Positions 1-7,983 of a DNA stretch of 16,626 nucleotides are shown piece after piece. Source of the DNA: JBFHRB01 sp041591915 (GTDB lineage Bacteria > Actinomycetota > Nitriliruptoria > Nitriliruptorales > Nitriliruptoraceae); the NCBI GenBank assembly GCA_041591915.1, contig JBFHRB010000038.1, positions 1 to 16,626 of the forward strand. The letters run 5' to 3'. Below the pieces are notes generated by a model. The model was not told the origin of the DNA and searched no databases. It saw only the letters and a program-made list of their open reading frames with translations. A program made the translations under genes and the position numbers. Each line of letters opens with the position of its first letter. Positions within the stretch are counted from its first letter, which is position 1.

Positions 1-523
1 CCCCGACGACGACCGTCTGGTTGGGGACGCTGAGCGAGGTGATGTCACCCGCACCCGCGTAGACCGTCGCGTCGGCGGCGGCGTCCGCGACCGCCGACGC
101 GCTCCCGATGTGGTCGGGGTGGTTGTGGGTGAGCACCACGTGCCCGACGGCGCCCCACCCGAGGCCGAGGCTCTCCAGCGACTCGAGGATCGCACCAGCG
201 CTCCCACTGGTGCCGGTGTCCACGACCGTCGCCTCGCCGCCGCGGACGACCACGTAGGCCGCGACGAACCCGAGGTCCACCCTGGCCCACGCGGCGGGCT
301 CGGTCTCTGCAGCGACGTCGTCAGGCGAGTCGTCGGTCTCGGTCGGTTCGTCGACGGGCTCCCCGCCATCGGCAGCCCCACCGTCGGGCTCGCCGCCACC
401 GGACTCACCGTCGGTCTGCGAGGCGCATGCCGTCAGGGCGGTGCCGAAGACGACGATGCCCAGCGACGACCGACCGACCTCGGTCAGGAACGCCCGTCGC
501 CCGATGCGCTCGAACCGTGCCAC
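1..523 (-). CDS. Tat-type lipoprotein with metallo-beta-lactamase fold (3' end cut by window edge)
   Basis: Only the first 174 codons are in the window. The N-terminus has a twin-arginine-like signal (GRRAFL, residues 8-13), a hydrophobic stretch and a lipobox LTAC with Cys33. This predicts a folded lipoprotein exported by Tat and anchored outside the membrane. An acidic Gly/Asp/Glu/Pro linker (about 36-78) follows. The metallo-beta-lactamase core then begins, with VDTG at 101-104 and the metal motif HNHPDH at 133-138, typical of hydrolases binding two metal ions. The GTG start is supported by GGAGG six bases upstream, and a TAGCGT hexamer at 548-553 could be its -10 box. The substrate cannot be told. 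The rest of the active site lies beyond the edge. The fold and export are firm; lactonase, phosphodiesterase or beta-lactamase activity would be a guess. Confidence 0.85.
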   Translation of the reverse strand, partial: MARFERIGRRAFLTEVGRSSLGIVVFGTALTACASQTDGESGGGEPDGGAADGGEPVDEPTETDDSPDDVAAETEPAAWARVDLGFVAAYVVVRGGEATVVDTGTSGSAGAILESLESLGLGWGAVGHVVLTHNHPDHIGSASAVADAAADATVYAGAGDITSLSVPNQTVVVG

Positions 524-630
524 GCCGCACCTCCGGATCGAGTGGTGACGCTACCGGTGGGCTCAGCCGTGGTCGATGGTGACCGCCGACTCCGCCACGA
601 GCCTCGGCCGCGCGTCCGTGCCGTCGCCGC

Positions 631-2217
631 TCAGGCCGGCGGGACCGTGACGCAGCCGCGCGCGGTCCCGAGGGCCGCGAGGCCGGCCAGATCGCTCGGC
701 GCGAAGCCGACGGAGCCACCGTTCGGACGCTCCCGCATGACCGAGCCTGGCGTGTCGACGTGGTCGAGGCCCATGGCGTGCCCGACCTCGTGGAGGATGA
801 CCTCGCCCCAGTTGGTTCCGGCGCCGTCGTAGCCGGGCGACAGGCTGCCGATGGCGTTGCGGTTGAACTGCACGGTCGCGCCGATGAGCGCCCAGGGCCG
901 TCCGACGTACCGCTTGCGGTAGGTGGTGGCGTGCCCGAGCGTGCCGCCCTGGTCGTAGGCCCCGAGGTTCTCCCAGCCGACCCAGATGGGGGCGTACCTG
1001 CCCCCTTCCTCGACCGGGTGGTTGGCGCTCGCGCGGCTGGTCGTCCCGTCGTAGACGAACGTCAGCCCCGTCGCCTGGCTGATCCGACGGAACCCCTCCT
1101 TGACGTCCGTGAGCGCACCGGCGTAGGCCCCGTTGGGGTTGAAGACCCAGTGGATCGCCTGGCACGGGTTCCACCGCACGGCGGAGCCGTCGTCGTTGAG
1201 GCGGGTCACCAGGTACTCGAAGGCGCCGTCGCGCCGCAGCTCGTCCGCGGCCACCCGGCTGACGACCGCGGTGCCGCCGACGACGAAGAACCGGCTCGGC
1301 GCACCGGTGCGGGCCAGGTGGTCCTGCGCCGCGGCGGGCAGGTGGCTGTCGACGAGGTAGACGGCCGCCCCACTGCGAGCGGCCAGCACGCCACCCGCGA
1401 GGGCATCGGCGAAGCCGCGCCCCGTGGTGACGACGGCCTGCGGACTGCCGGTCGGCGTGAACGCCCTGGCCACCGCGAGCGCCGTCATGTAGCGGTTGCT
1501 GCCGCCAACGCGGCGCACGGTGGCCTCGGGGTAGCGAGAACGGAGCTGGTTGACGACCGCGTCGGACACGCTCGCCGCCCCGCCGAGGACCACGATGTCG
1601 CGGAGGCTCAGGCGGTCGAGCGCCGCTCTCGTGCTCGACGGCAGCGAGCCGTGGAGGGTCAGCAGCACCGGCGCCCCCAGGGCGCCGGCCGCCGCGCCGC
1701 CGGCGAGCGCGTCGGCGAAGTTCGCTCCGGTGGCGACGAAGGCCGTCCGCGTCGTCGCTGGGAACGTCCGCGCGACCTCGGCCGCGGTCGCGTAGCGGTC
1801 CGCGCCCGCGATGCGCTCGACGCGGCCTGCGAACGCCCCGAGGTCGTCGACGACGGCGTTGGACACCGCCGCACGACCGCCGAGCACGACGATGCGACCG
1901 GGTGTCAGGCGACGCAGCTCGTCCGCCGTGGCGGTCGGCAGGCGGTCCTTCTCCACGAGCAGGATCGGCGCGGCCGCGCGCGTCGCCGCAGGCACGCCCG
2001 CGAGCGCGTCCGCGAAGCCCGAGCCCGTGGCGACGAAGACGGTCTCGGCGCCGCTCGGGAAGGCCTGCCGCGACACGGCACTCGCCGTGGCGAAGCGGTC
2101 ACTCCCAGCGAGCCGGACGACCTCTGCGGTGCGGGCCAGCGCCGGGGCTGGCAGGAGGACGGCGATCGCGACGAGGACGGCGATCGTGGCGGTCGAACGC
2201 CGGAGATGGGACACCAC
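631..2217 (-). CDS. Secreted matrixin-like zinc metalloprotease with three cell-wall-binding repeats
   Basis: This is a 528-residue exported protein. A Sec signal peptide (1-28, cut after APALA) is followed by three cell-wall-binding type 2 repeats at about 33-130, 131-230 and 231-330. Each repeat shows a G(S/A)(D/N)R(F/Y)xTA start, a GFADALAG-like core and a VVLGG or VVGG strand. The C-terminal domain (about 335-528) carries the metzincin zinc motif HEVGHAMGLDH (476-486), with zinc ligands His476, His480 and His486 and catalytic Glu477, and a SVM Met-turn at Met494. It should be a peptidase held on the cell wall by its repeats. The start is GTG with no Shine-Dalgarno sequence but TATCCT nine bases upstream, which suggests a leaderless transcript. 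No propeptide with a cysteine switch is evident. The target protein is unknown. Confidence 0.9.
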   Translation of the reverse strand: MVSHLRRSTATIAVLVAIAVLLPAPALARTAEVVRLAGSDRFATASAVSRQAFPSGAETVFVATGSGFADALAGVPAATRAAAPILLVEKDRLPTATADELRRLTPGRIVVLGGRAAVSNAVVDDLGAFAGRVERIAGADRYATAAEVARTFPATTRTAFVATGANFADALAGGAAAGALGAPVLLTLHGSLPSSTRAALDRLSLRDIVVLGGAASVSDAVVNQLRSRYPEATVRRVGGSNRYMTALAVARAFTPTGSPQAVVTTGRGFADALAGGVLAARSGAAVYLVDSHLPAAAQDHLARTGAPSRFFVVGGTAVVSRVAADELRRDGAFEYLVTRLNDDGSAVRWNPCQAIHWVFNPNGAYAGALTDVKEGFRRISQATGLTFVYDGTTSRASANHPVEEGGRYAPIWVGWENLGAYDQGGTLGHATTYRKRYVGRPWALIGATVQFNRNAIGSLSPGYDGAGTNWGEVILHEVGHAMGLDHVDTPGSVMRERPNGGSVGFAPSDLAGLAALGTARGCVTVPPA

Positions 2218-2226
2218 TGCGGCGGG

Positions 2227-2232
2227 AGGATA
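2227..2232 (-). promoter_or_regulatory. Candidate -10 box (TATCCT) of a leaderless protease transcript
   Basis: TATCCT fits the actinobacterial TANNNT -10 pattern and ends nine bases before the GTG start of the wall-binding metalloprotease. The sequence between them is CCCGCCGCA, with no Shine-Dalgarno site. This would place the transcription start at or next to the start codon. I see no clear -35 box. Confidence 0.4.
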
Positions 2233-2286
2233 ACGAACGCCGAGCCGCGCGCCGACGAACCTCCGCAGCAGCGCTTGCCGGGCCGG

Positions 2287-4893
2287 TCAGTCAGCCAGCG
2301 CGGCGTGCGCCGCTGCGAGCCTCGCCGTGCGGACGCGGAACGGCGAGCACGACACGTAGTCGAGGCCGAGCTCGTGGCAGAACGCGATCGACGCCGGCTC
2401 GCCGCCGTGTTCGCCGCAGATCCCGATGTCGTCCAGCGCGTCCGCGGCCCGGATGGCGTCGACCGCCATGCGCATCAGCGCCCCGACCCCGACACGATCC
2501 AGCGTCGCGAAGGGGTCCGCCTCGAGGAGGCCCATCTCGACGTACTGCTCCATCATGGGCCCCTCGACGTCATCGCGCGAGAACCCGAACGTCATCTGCG
2601 TCAGGTCGTTGGTGCCGAAGGACAGGAAGTCCGCCGGCCCGGCGGCGAGCTCTCCGGCGATGACGGCCGCCCGTGGCGTCTCCAGCATCGTCCCGATCGG
2701 CACGTCGACCTCGATGGCGGCGGCATCGAACGAGCGGCGCAGCTCGGCGGCGACGTCGTCACGTGCGTGCGCGAGCTCCGCGGTGGACACGACGAGGGGG
2801 ATCATGACCTGCAGCCGCGGGTTCCCGCCGGCCCTGATCCGGGCGACGACCGCCTCGGCCAGTGCGTGGGCCTGCATCCGGTACAGATCCGGGGCCAGCG
2901 CTGCGAGGCGGACACCCCGGATGCCGAGCATCGGGTTGTGCTCGTGCCACCGCTCGGCCATGGCGAGCTTCGCCAACCCCGCGTCATCGAGTTCGCCCTT
3001 CGCCTCCGCGACGCGCAGCTCCGTGACCGAGGGCAGGAACTCGTGCAACGGCGGGTCGAGCAGGCGGACGGTGACGGGCTTGCCGTCCATGGCCTCGAGG
3101 ACCCCGGTGAGCTCCTCGACGTGGACGTCGTGCAGCTCCTGCAGCGCCGCATCGACCTCCGCCTGGTCCTGCGACAGGATGAACCGTTCGATCATCGGGG
3201 CGCGCGCGCCCACGAAGAGGTGCTCCGTGCGGCACAGCCCGATGCCCTCCGCACCGAACGCGACGGCGCGCCTGGCGTCCTCGGCCGTGTCCGCGTTCGC
3301 CCGGACGCCGAGCGAGCGGAGCTGGTCGGCCCACTGGAGCAGGCGATCGAGCTCCGCCCCCGGCTCCGGCCTCACGACCCGGACCTTGCCGAGCGCGACC
3401 TCACCGGTCGACCCGTCGATCGAGATGACGTCCCCCGCCTCGATGGTCAAGCCGTTCGCCGTGGCGGTGCCGGCCTCCTCGTCGATCGTGAGCTCGGCCA
3501 CACCGCAGACGGCTGGGCGCCCGATGCCACGGGCGACGACCGCCGCGTGGCTGACCAGGCCGCCCTTCGCGGTGACGATCCCCTGCGCGGCGACCATGCC
3601 GTGCACGTCGTCCGCTGCGGTCTCGACGCGGACGAGGATGACCGGCGTCCCGTCCGCGGCGACGCGTTCGGCCTCGTCGGCATCGAACACGGCGCGGCCC
3701 GAAGCCGCACCGGGAGATGCGCCCAGCCCCTTCGCGACGACGTCGTAGGTCGCGTCCGGGTCGAACTGGGGGTGCAGCAGTCGTTCGAGCTGCGTGGGCG
3801 TGAATCGCCGGATGGCGGTCGGTTCGTCGATCAGGCCCTCGTCGACCATCTCGACGGCCATCCGCAGTGCGGCCCTCGCGCTGCGCTTTCCCACGCGGGT
3901 CTGCAGGATCCAGAGCCGGTCGTCCTCGATCGTGAACTCGATGTCGCACATGTCGCGGTAGCGCTGCTCGAGCCGGGACAGGACCAACAGCAGGTCGTCG
4001 TACTGCTCCGGGAACTCGTGGCGGAGCTCGGCCAGGTGCATCGTGTTCCGCGTGCCCGCGACGACGTCCTCGCCCTGCGCGCCCTTCAGGGCGTCGCCGT
4101 ACGGGACGTTCTCGCCCGTCGCCGGGTCGCGCGTGAACACGACCCCGGTGGCGGACCGGTCACCGAGGTTGCCGAAGACCATCGTCTGGACGTTGACGGC
4201 CGTGCCGAGCTCGTCCGAGATGTTCTCCAGCGCGCGGTAGGTCCGCGCCTTGTGGCCGTTCCAGCTCCGGAAGACGGCCTCGATGGCCGCCTGCAGCTGG
4301 GTGTCGGGGTCCATGGGGAACGGCTCGCCCGTCTCCTGCTCGACGACCTGGAGGTAGGCGTGTCCGACCGCCTCGAGGTCCGCGGCCGAGAGTTCGGCGA
4401 CGTCGTCGACGCCGGCGTCGCGCAGGAACGGCGCCCGAGCGGCGGCGAACGCGCGGCCGGGGATGTCCTGGACCACCTCGCCGAACATCTGGACGAGGCG
4501 CCGGAACGCGTCATGCGCGAAGTGCTCGTCCGTGGCCGCGAGCGCCTTGACGTTCTCGCGGTTCAGGCCGAGGTTCAGGACCGTCTCCATCATGCCGGGC
4601 ATCGAGAAGGGGGCACCGGACCTCACGGAGAGCAGGAGCGGGTTCACGGGGTCGCCGAACCGCCGCCCCGTCTCGGCCTCGATGACCTGGACGGCGACGC
4701 GGACCTGGTCACGGAGCCCGTCCGGTGTCTCGCCGTGGTGGAGGTAGTGGCGGCACGCATCGGTCGTCACGATGAACCCGGGCGGGACCGGCAGGCCCAT
4801 GCGGGTCATCTCGGCGAGGTTGGCTCCCTTGCCACCGAGCAGCGCCCGGTCGCTGGCCGAGCCTTCCATGAACATGCGGACGTACGACAACAC
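2287..4893 (-). CDS. ppdK: Pyruvate, phosphate dikinase
   Basis: This 868-residue enzyme interconverts pyruvate, ATP and phosphate with phosphoenolpyruvate, AMP and pyrophosphate in the cytoplasm, at the pyruvate-PEP node. Its length is normal for the family. The N-terminal nucleotide-binding domain begins with LLGGKGANLAEM (18-29). The central swivelling domain has the phospho-carrier His449 in GGLVSHAAVVARG. The C-terminal TIM barrel carries GLCRTEHLF (552-560), FGTNDLTQM (759-767) and catalytic Cys826 in CGEHGG. The Thr usual two residues before the catalytic His is Val447 here. The start is uncertain by one codon: AGGAGG at 4896-4901 lies two bases from this GTG but five from the next codon, TTG at 4890. 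It sits 105 bases after the short-chain dehydrogenase stop. No regulatory kinase gene is visible. Confidence 0.97.
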   Translation of the reverse strand: MLSYVRMFMEGSASDRALLGGKGANLAEMTRMGLPVPPGFIVTTDACRHYLHHGETPDGLRDQVRVAVQVIEAETGRRFGDPVNPLLLSVRSGAPFSMPGMMETVLNLGLNRENVKALAATDEHFAHDAFRRLVQMFGEVVQDIPGRAFAAARAPFLRDAGVDDVAELSAADLEAVGHAYLQVVEQETGEPFPMDPDTQLQAAIEAVFRSWNGHKARTYRALENISDELGTAVNVQTMVFGNLGDRSATGVVFTRDPATGENVPYGDALKGAQGEDVVAGTRNTMHLAELRHEFPEQYDDLLLVLSRLEQRYRDMCDIEFTIEDDRLWILQTRVGKRSARAALRMAVEMVDEGLIDEPTAIRRFTPTQLERLLHPQFDPDATYDVVAKGLGASPGAASGRAVFDADEAERVAADGTPVILVRVETAADDVHGMVAAQGIVTAKGGLVSHAAVVARGIGRPAVCGVAELTIDEEAGTATANGLTIEAGDVISIDGSTGEVALGKVRVVRPEPGAELDRLLQWADQLRSLGVRANADTAEDARRAVAFGAEGIGLCRTEHLFVGARAPMIERFILSQDQAEVDAALQELHDVHVEELTGVLEAMDGKPVTVRLLDPPLHEFLPSVTELRVAEAKGELDDAGLAKLAMAERWHEHNPMLGIRGVRLAALAPDLYRMQAHALAEAVVARIRAGGNPRLQVMIPLVVSTAELAHARDDVAAELRRSFDAAAIEVDVPIGTMLETPRAAVIAGELAAGPADFLSFGTNDLTQMTFGFSRDDVEGPMMEQYVEMGLLEADPFATLDRVGVGALMRMAVDAIRAADALDDIGICGEHGGEPASIAFCHELGLDYVSCSPFRVRTARLAAAHAALAD

Positions 4894-4955
4894 GGCCTCC
4901 TGGGCGCTTCGCCGCGACGGTACGAGCGCGTGCGCTGGCCGAGAGGGGCCGTGCG

Positions 4956-4993
4956 GGGCGCCTCGCGCGGGACCTTCGGCCCGGGCGGCGCCC
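4956..4993. terminator. GC-rich hairpin between dehydrogenase and ppdK
   Basis: A perfect 7-base inverted repeat (GGGCGCC at 4956-4962, GGCGCCC at 4987-4993) encloses an inner CGGG/CCCG stem (4968-4971, 4980-4983) around a loop containing TTCG. It begins five bases after the dehydrogenase stop codon. No T-run follows on either strand, so it could be an actinobacterial-type terminator, an attenuator or an mRNA-stability element. It could also be chance in such GC-rich DNA. Confidence 0.35.
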
Positions 4994-4998
4994 GCTCC

Positions 4999-5919
4999 TC
5001 AGAGGGGGTAGGTGACGCCGGTGAGCTCGACGGACATGGCCCAGAGCTTCTGGGCGGCCGTGTCGTCCTTCGCGGCTGCCGTGCGGCCGACGCGGATGGG
5101 TGGGCCCTGGTTCTGGTTGCGCTTGCTGGGCCCGTAGTACTCGCCACCCTTGACGCCCGGGTCGGTCGCGGCGCGCAGCTGGGGCAGCGCACCGTCGGAC
5201 GCCGACTGGGTGAAGAACCGGTTCCCGACGTCCATGATCCGCTCCTGGAGCGAGCTCTCGGCCATCTTCGGGCCCTTGTGCTGCAGCTCGGTCGCGGCGT
5301 AGCCGGGATGGGCGGCCACCGAGATCGTCGGGGTGTCCGCGAGCTCGAGCCGACGCTGGAGCTCGCGCGTGAACAGCAGGTTCGCGAGCTTCGACTGGCT
5401 GTAGACGCGCCACTTCCGGTAGCGCCGCTCGGCCATCAGGTCGTCGAAGTCCATCCGGCCGAACCTGTGCGCGTTGCTGGACACCGTGACGATCCGCGAC
5501 CCCTCGGTCCTGCCCAGGGCCTGGATCAGGTGGCCCGTCAGCGCGAAGTGGCCGAGGTGGTTCACCCCGAACTGCATCTCGAAGCCGTCCTCCGTCGTGC
5601 GCTTCGGGATAGCCATGAGGCCGGCGTTGTTGATCAGCAGGTCGAGGCCACCGTCGGCAGCCACCGACTCCGCGGCCTCCCGGACGGACCGCAGGCTCGC
5701 GAGGTCGAGTTCGACGATGTCGAGGTCGGCGTCCGCCACCTCGGAGCGGATGCGGGCGACGGCCTCCTCGGCCGCGTCCCTGCGGCGGCATCCCAGCAGG
5801 ACCCGCGCGCCCTTGCGGGCGAGCTCGAGGGCGGTGTGGAAGCCGAGGCCGGAGTTGGCGCCGGTGATGAGGGCGCGGCGTCCGGACTGGTCAGGGATGT
5901 CGGCGGCGGTCCATGCCAT
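4999..5919 (-). CDS. Short-chain dehydrogenase/reductase, retinol-dehydrogenase-like
   Basis: This is a 306-residue NAD(P)-dependent oxidoreductase of the short-chain family. The Rossmann motif TGANSGLG is at 19-26, NNAG at 97-100, the active-site Asn at 120, Ser147-Ser148 in VTVSS, and the catalytic YSQSK (Tyr173, Lys177). The Arg-rich stretch GCRRR (43-47) after the second strand suggests a preference for NADP(H). The ATG start at MAWTAAD fits the family. Its reading frame stays open far upstream, but that stretch overlaps the preceding membrane-protein gene in another frame and does not look like protein. The gene lies 35 bases after that membrane-protein gene, so it is probably co-transcribed with it. 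The C-terminal part resembles the WWOX/retinol dehydrogenase subgroup common in actinobacteria. The substrate is unknown. Confidence 0.93.
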   Translation of the reverse strand: MAWTAADIPDQSGRRALITGANSGLGFHTALELARKGARVLLGCRRRDAAEEAVARIRSEVADADLDIVELDLASLRSVREAAESVAADGGLDLLINNAGLMAIPKRTTEDGFEMQFGVNHLGHFALTGHLIQALGRTEGSRIVTVSSNAHRFGRMDFDDLMAERRYRKWRVYSQSKLANLLFTRELQRRLELADTPTISVAAHPGYAATELQHKGPKMAESSLQERIMDVGNRFFTQSASDGALPQLRAATDPGVKGGEYYGPSKRNQNQGPPIRVGRTAAAKDDTAAQKLWAMSVELTGVTYPL

Positions 5920-5954
5920 CGCGAGGGTCCTGTCTGGGGCGGTCGAGGTCGTCG

Positions 5955-6674
5955 TCAGGTGGTGGAGGGTGACAGGTCCGGCCGGTCCTGGTGGACGATC
6001 ATGATCTTCTGCCAGACCTTCCGGCTCAGCCCGAGCGTGAGTTCCTCGACCTCGGTCACCGCCGCGACCGCCACGTCGTCGTCGAAGTACTGGATGTACA
6101 GCGCCGCCAGCTTGCCGATCAGCGACAGCATCTCGGAGCAGTAGTTCAGGTAGCGCACCAGCTCGTAGGGCGTCATCGACTCCTTGGGCGAGGAGGCCGT
6201 GTCGGGGCCGCGCCCGTAGATCCGGTCGGGGTCCTTCGCGAGCTGGTGGACGTCGATCACGTGGGCGAGGCTGCGCAGCTCGTGCAGCGACCTCAGGGTC
6301 CGCTTCTGCTTGACCCGGCGCTCCGTGCGGGCGAGGAACAGGAACGCCGCGGCGATCAGCACGACCTCGTTGATGCTGGCCTCGATCACCTGGACGAGGT
6401 CCGCGAGCGCAACCGTGCCGGTTTCCTCGAGCTCGATCGCCGAGATGCCGAACACGAGCGCGAACACGAACAGGAAGACCAGGAGGCCGATGCCGACCCG
6501 GAGCCACACCAGCGGCTGCTGCACCCACTCGATCCGCTGCCGCGACTCGCGGGCGACGTCGAGGAGCTCCCCACAGATCAGGCGCAGGTTGCGATCGGGG
6601 AACCGCTCGCCGATCCGGCGATGCAGCACCTCGATGCGCCCCACGAGGACATCCGGATCGAGCGTGCGGTACAT
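5955..6674 (-). CDS. Conserved two-helix membrane protein of unknown function
   Basis: This 239-residue protein has two hydrophobic segments, at about 55-78 and 98-116. Residues 1-50 form a charged soluble part. The soluble C-terminal half begins with a basic stretch (RTERRVKQKR, 116-125) and then an Ala/Leu-rich helical region containing AHVIDVHQLAKDP (137-149) and MTPYELVRYLNYCSEML (167-183). The positive charge after the second helix suggests both ends face the cytoplasm. The second half reads like a conserved family domain, but I cannot name a function. The ATG at 6674 is preferred over an upstream in-frame start because AGGGGG lies a few bases before it and the upstream start would run into hutI. 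It follows hutI by 23 bases and precedes the dehydrogenase by 35, so the three probably form one operon. Confidence 0.8.
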   Translation of the reverse strand: MYRTLDPDVLVGRIEVLHRRIGERFPDRNLRLICGELLDVARESRQRIEWVQQPLVWLRVGIGLLVFLFVFALVFGISAIELEETGTVALADLVQVIEASINEVVLIAAAFLFLARTERRVKQKRTLRSLHELRSLAHVIDVHQLAKDPDRIYGRGPDTASSPKESMTPYELVRYLNYCSEMLSLIGKLAALYIQYFDDDVAVAAVTEVEELTLGLSRKVWQKIMIVHQDRPDLSPSTT

Positions 6675-6697
6675 GTCGCCCCCTTGCCGCTGCGACG

Positions 6698-7921
6698 CTA
6701 GGCCGTCTCGAAGACGACGTTGCCGCGTTTCACGGTCTTCCACACGACGTCCAGGCCCAGCCGGTACGGGATGTCCCGGTAGCTGGGCAGGTCGAGCACG
6801 ACCAGGTCCCCGACGGCTCCTGGCGTCACCGTGCCGCGGTCGTCGAGCAGCAGGGACAGGGCGCTGCCGCGCGTGCCGGCCCAGAGCGCCTCCGCCGGCC
6901 GGAGGCCGTTGCGCAGACAGGCGAGGGCGACGACGAAGGGCATCGACTCGACGTAGCTCGTGCCGGGGTTGCAGTCGGTGCCGAGCGCAACGGTCACCCC
7001 CGCATCCCAGAGCATGCGGCCCGGCGCGAACCGCTGCGACCGCAGGCTCAGCGTCGTCGACGGCAGCAGGACCGCTGCGACGTCGGCTTCGGCCATGGCC
7101 GCGGCGTCCTCGGCCGAGACGTAGGCGAGGTGGTCCGCGCTCGCGGCGCGCAGGTCGGCCGCCAGCCGAGCGCCGCCGGAGTGGTCGAGCTCGTCGGCGT
7201 GCAACCGGATGTCGAGCCCGTGCTCGCGGGCCGCGAGCAGCACCCGTCGGGCCTGCTCCACGGTGAACGCCCCGACGTCGCAGAACACGTCGGCGAACCG
7301 GGCCAACGGCGCGCAGACGGGCAGCGCCTCCTCGATCACCAGCCCGAGGTAGTCGTCCGGGTCATCGGCGAACGCCGCCGGTGTGTGGTGGGCACCGAGG
7401 AACGTCGGCACGAGGTCGATCGCGTGCTCGGCGTCGAGGCGGGCCGAGACCTGGAGCTGGCGGCGCTCCGTGTCGACGTCGAGTCCGTACCCGGACTTCG
7501 ACTCGGCGGTGGTCGTGCCGTTCGCCAGCATCCGGTCGAGGCGGCGGCGCGAGGCGGCCTCGAGCTCGTCGTCGGATGCCGTGCGCGTCGCCGTGACCGT
7601 GGCGCGGATGCCGCCGCCGGACGCCAGGACCTCCTCGTACGTCTCGCCGTCGAGCCGGCGCGCGAACTCGTCGGCACGGTCACCCGCGAAGACGACGTGT
7701 GTGTGGGCGTCGACGAAGCCGGGCACGACCGCCCGGCCCTCGCAGTCGATCCGCCCGAGGTCGCGGTAGTGATCGGGGAACTCCACCTCGGCCCCGGCCC
7801 ACACGATGAAGCCGTCACGGATGACCACGGCGGCGTCGGCGATCGCCCCGACGAGGTCGGCCGCCCCGGGCGCGTTCGTCACGAGTTCGCCGATGTTGAC
7901 GAGCGTCAGGTCACCCCGCAC
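6698..7921 (-). CDS. hutI: Imidazolonepropionase (histidine degradation)
   Basis: This 407-residue amidohydrolase should hydrolyse 4-imidazolone-5-propionate to N-formimino-L-glutamate, the third step of histidine breakdown, in the cytoplasm. The metal motif is DAHTH with His73 and His75. Other features are FAGDR (78-82), SGGGI (101-105), SKSGYG (141-146), GAHHTP (176-181), HADE with His241, and TDCNPGTS with Asp316. These match the HutI active site, and the length is typical. The GTG start at 7921 is chosen because the purine run GAGGGGGAG (7925-7933) lies just upstream and the protein then begins as HutI usually does. An in-frame start 30 codons further upstream would overlap the divergent tRNA hydroxylase gene. 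No hutH, hutU or hutG is in the window, so the rest of the pathway must be elsewhere. Confidence 0.95.
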   Translation of the reverse strand: MRGDLTLVNIGELVTNAPGAADLVGAIADAAVVIRDGFIVWAGAEVEFPDHYRDLGRIDCEGRAVVPGFVDAHTHVVFAGDRADEFARRLDGETYEEVLASGGGIRATVTATRTASDDELEAASRRRLDRMLANGTTTAESKSGYGLDVDTERRQLQVSARLDAEHAIDLVPTFLGAHHTPAAFADDPDDYLGLVIEEALPVCAPLARFADVFCDVGAFTVEQARRVLLAAREHGLDIRLHADELDHSGGARLAADLRAASADHLAYVSAEDAAAMAEADVAAVLLPSTTLSLRSQRFAPGRMLWDAGVTVALGTDCNPGTSYVESMPFVVALACLRNGLRPAEALWAGTRGSALSLLLDDRGTVTPGAVGDLVVLDLPSYRDIPYRLGLDVVWKTVKRGNVVFETA

Positions 7922-7969
7922 GGACTCCCCCTCGGGACATCTGGCCGAAGCGTAGGGAGCGAGCCTCGG

Positions 7970-7975
7970 TACCGT
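7970..7975 (+). promoter_or_regulatory. Candidate -10 box (TACCGT) of a leaderless miaE transcript
   Basis: TACCGT fits TANNNT and ends eight bases before the GTG of the tRNA hydroxylase gene, which has no Shine-Dalgarno site. It lies in the 62-base gap shared with divergent hutI. No convincing -35 box is seen. Confidence 0.4.
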
Positions 7976-7983
7976 GCTCCGTC

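Noticed and set aside
760..6144. A 5.4 kb open frame on the plus strand (1794 codons).
   Set aside because: It lies antisense to the protease, ppdK, the dehydrogenase and part of the membrane-protein gene, all of which have recognisable motifs. Its product is rich in Arg, Gly, Asp and Val without domains. Long antisense frames are expected at this GC content.
5920..6528. Upstream extension of the short-chain dehydrogenase to 509 residues.
   Set aside because: The extra part overlaps the membrane-protein gene out of frame. The family starts just before the TGANSGLG motif, at the ATG at 5919.
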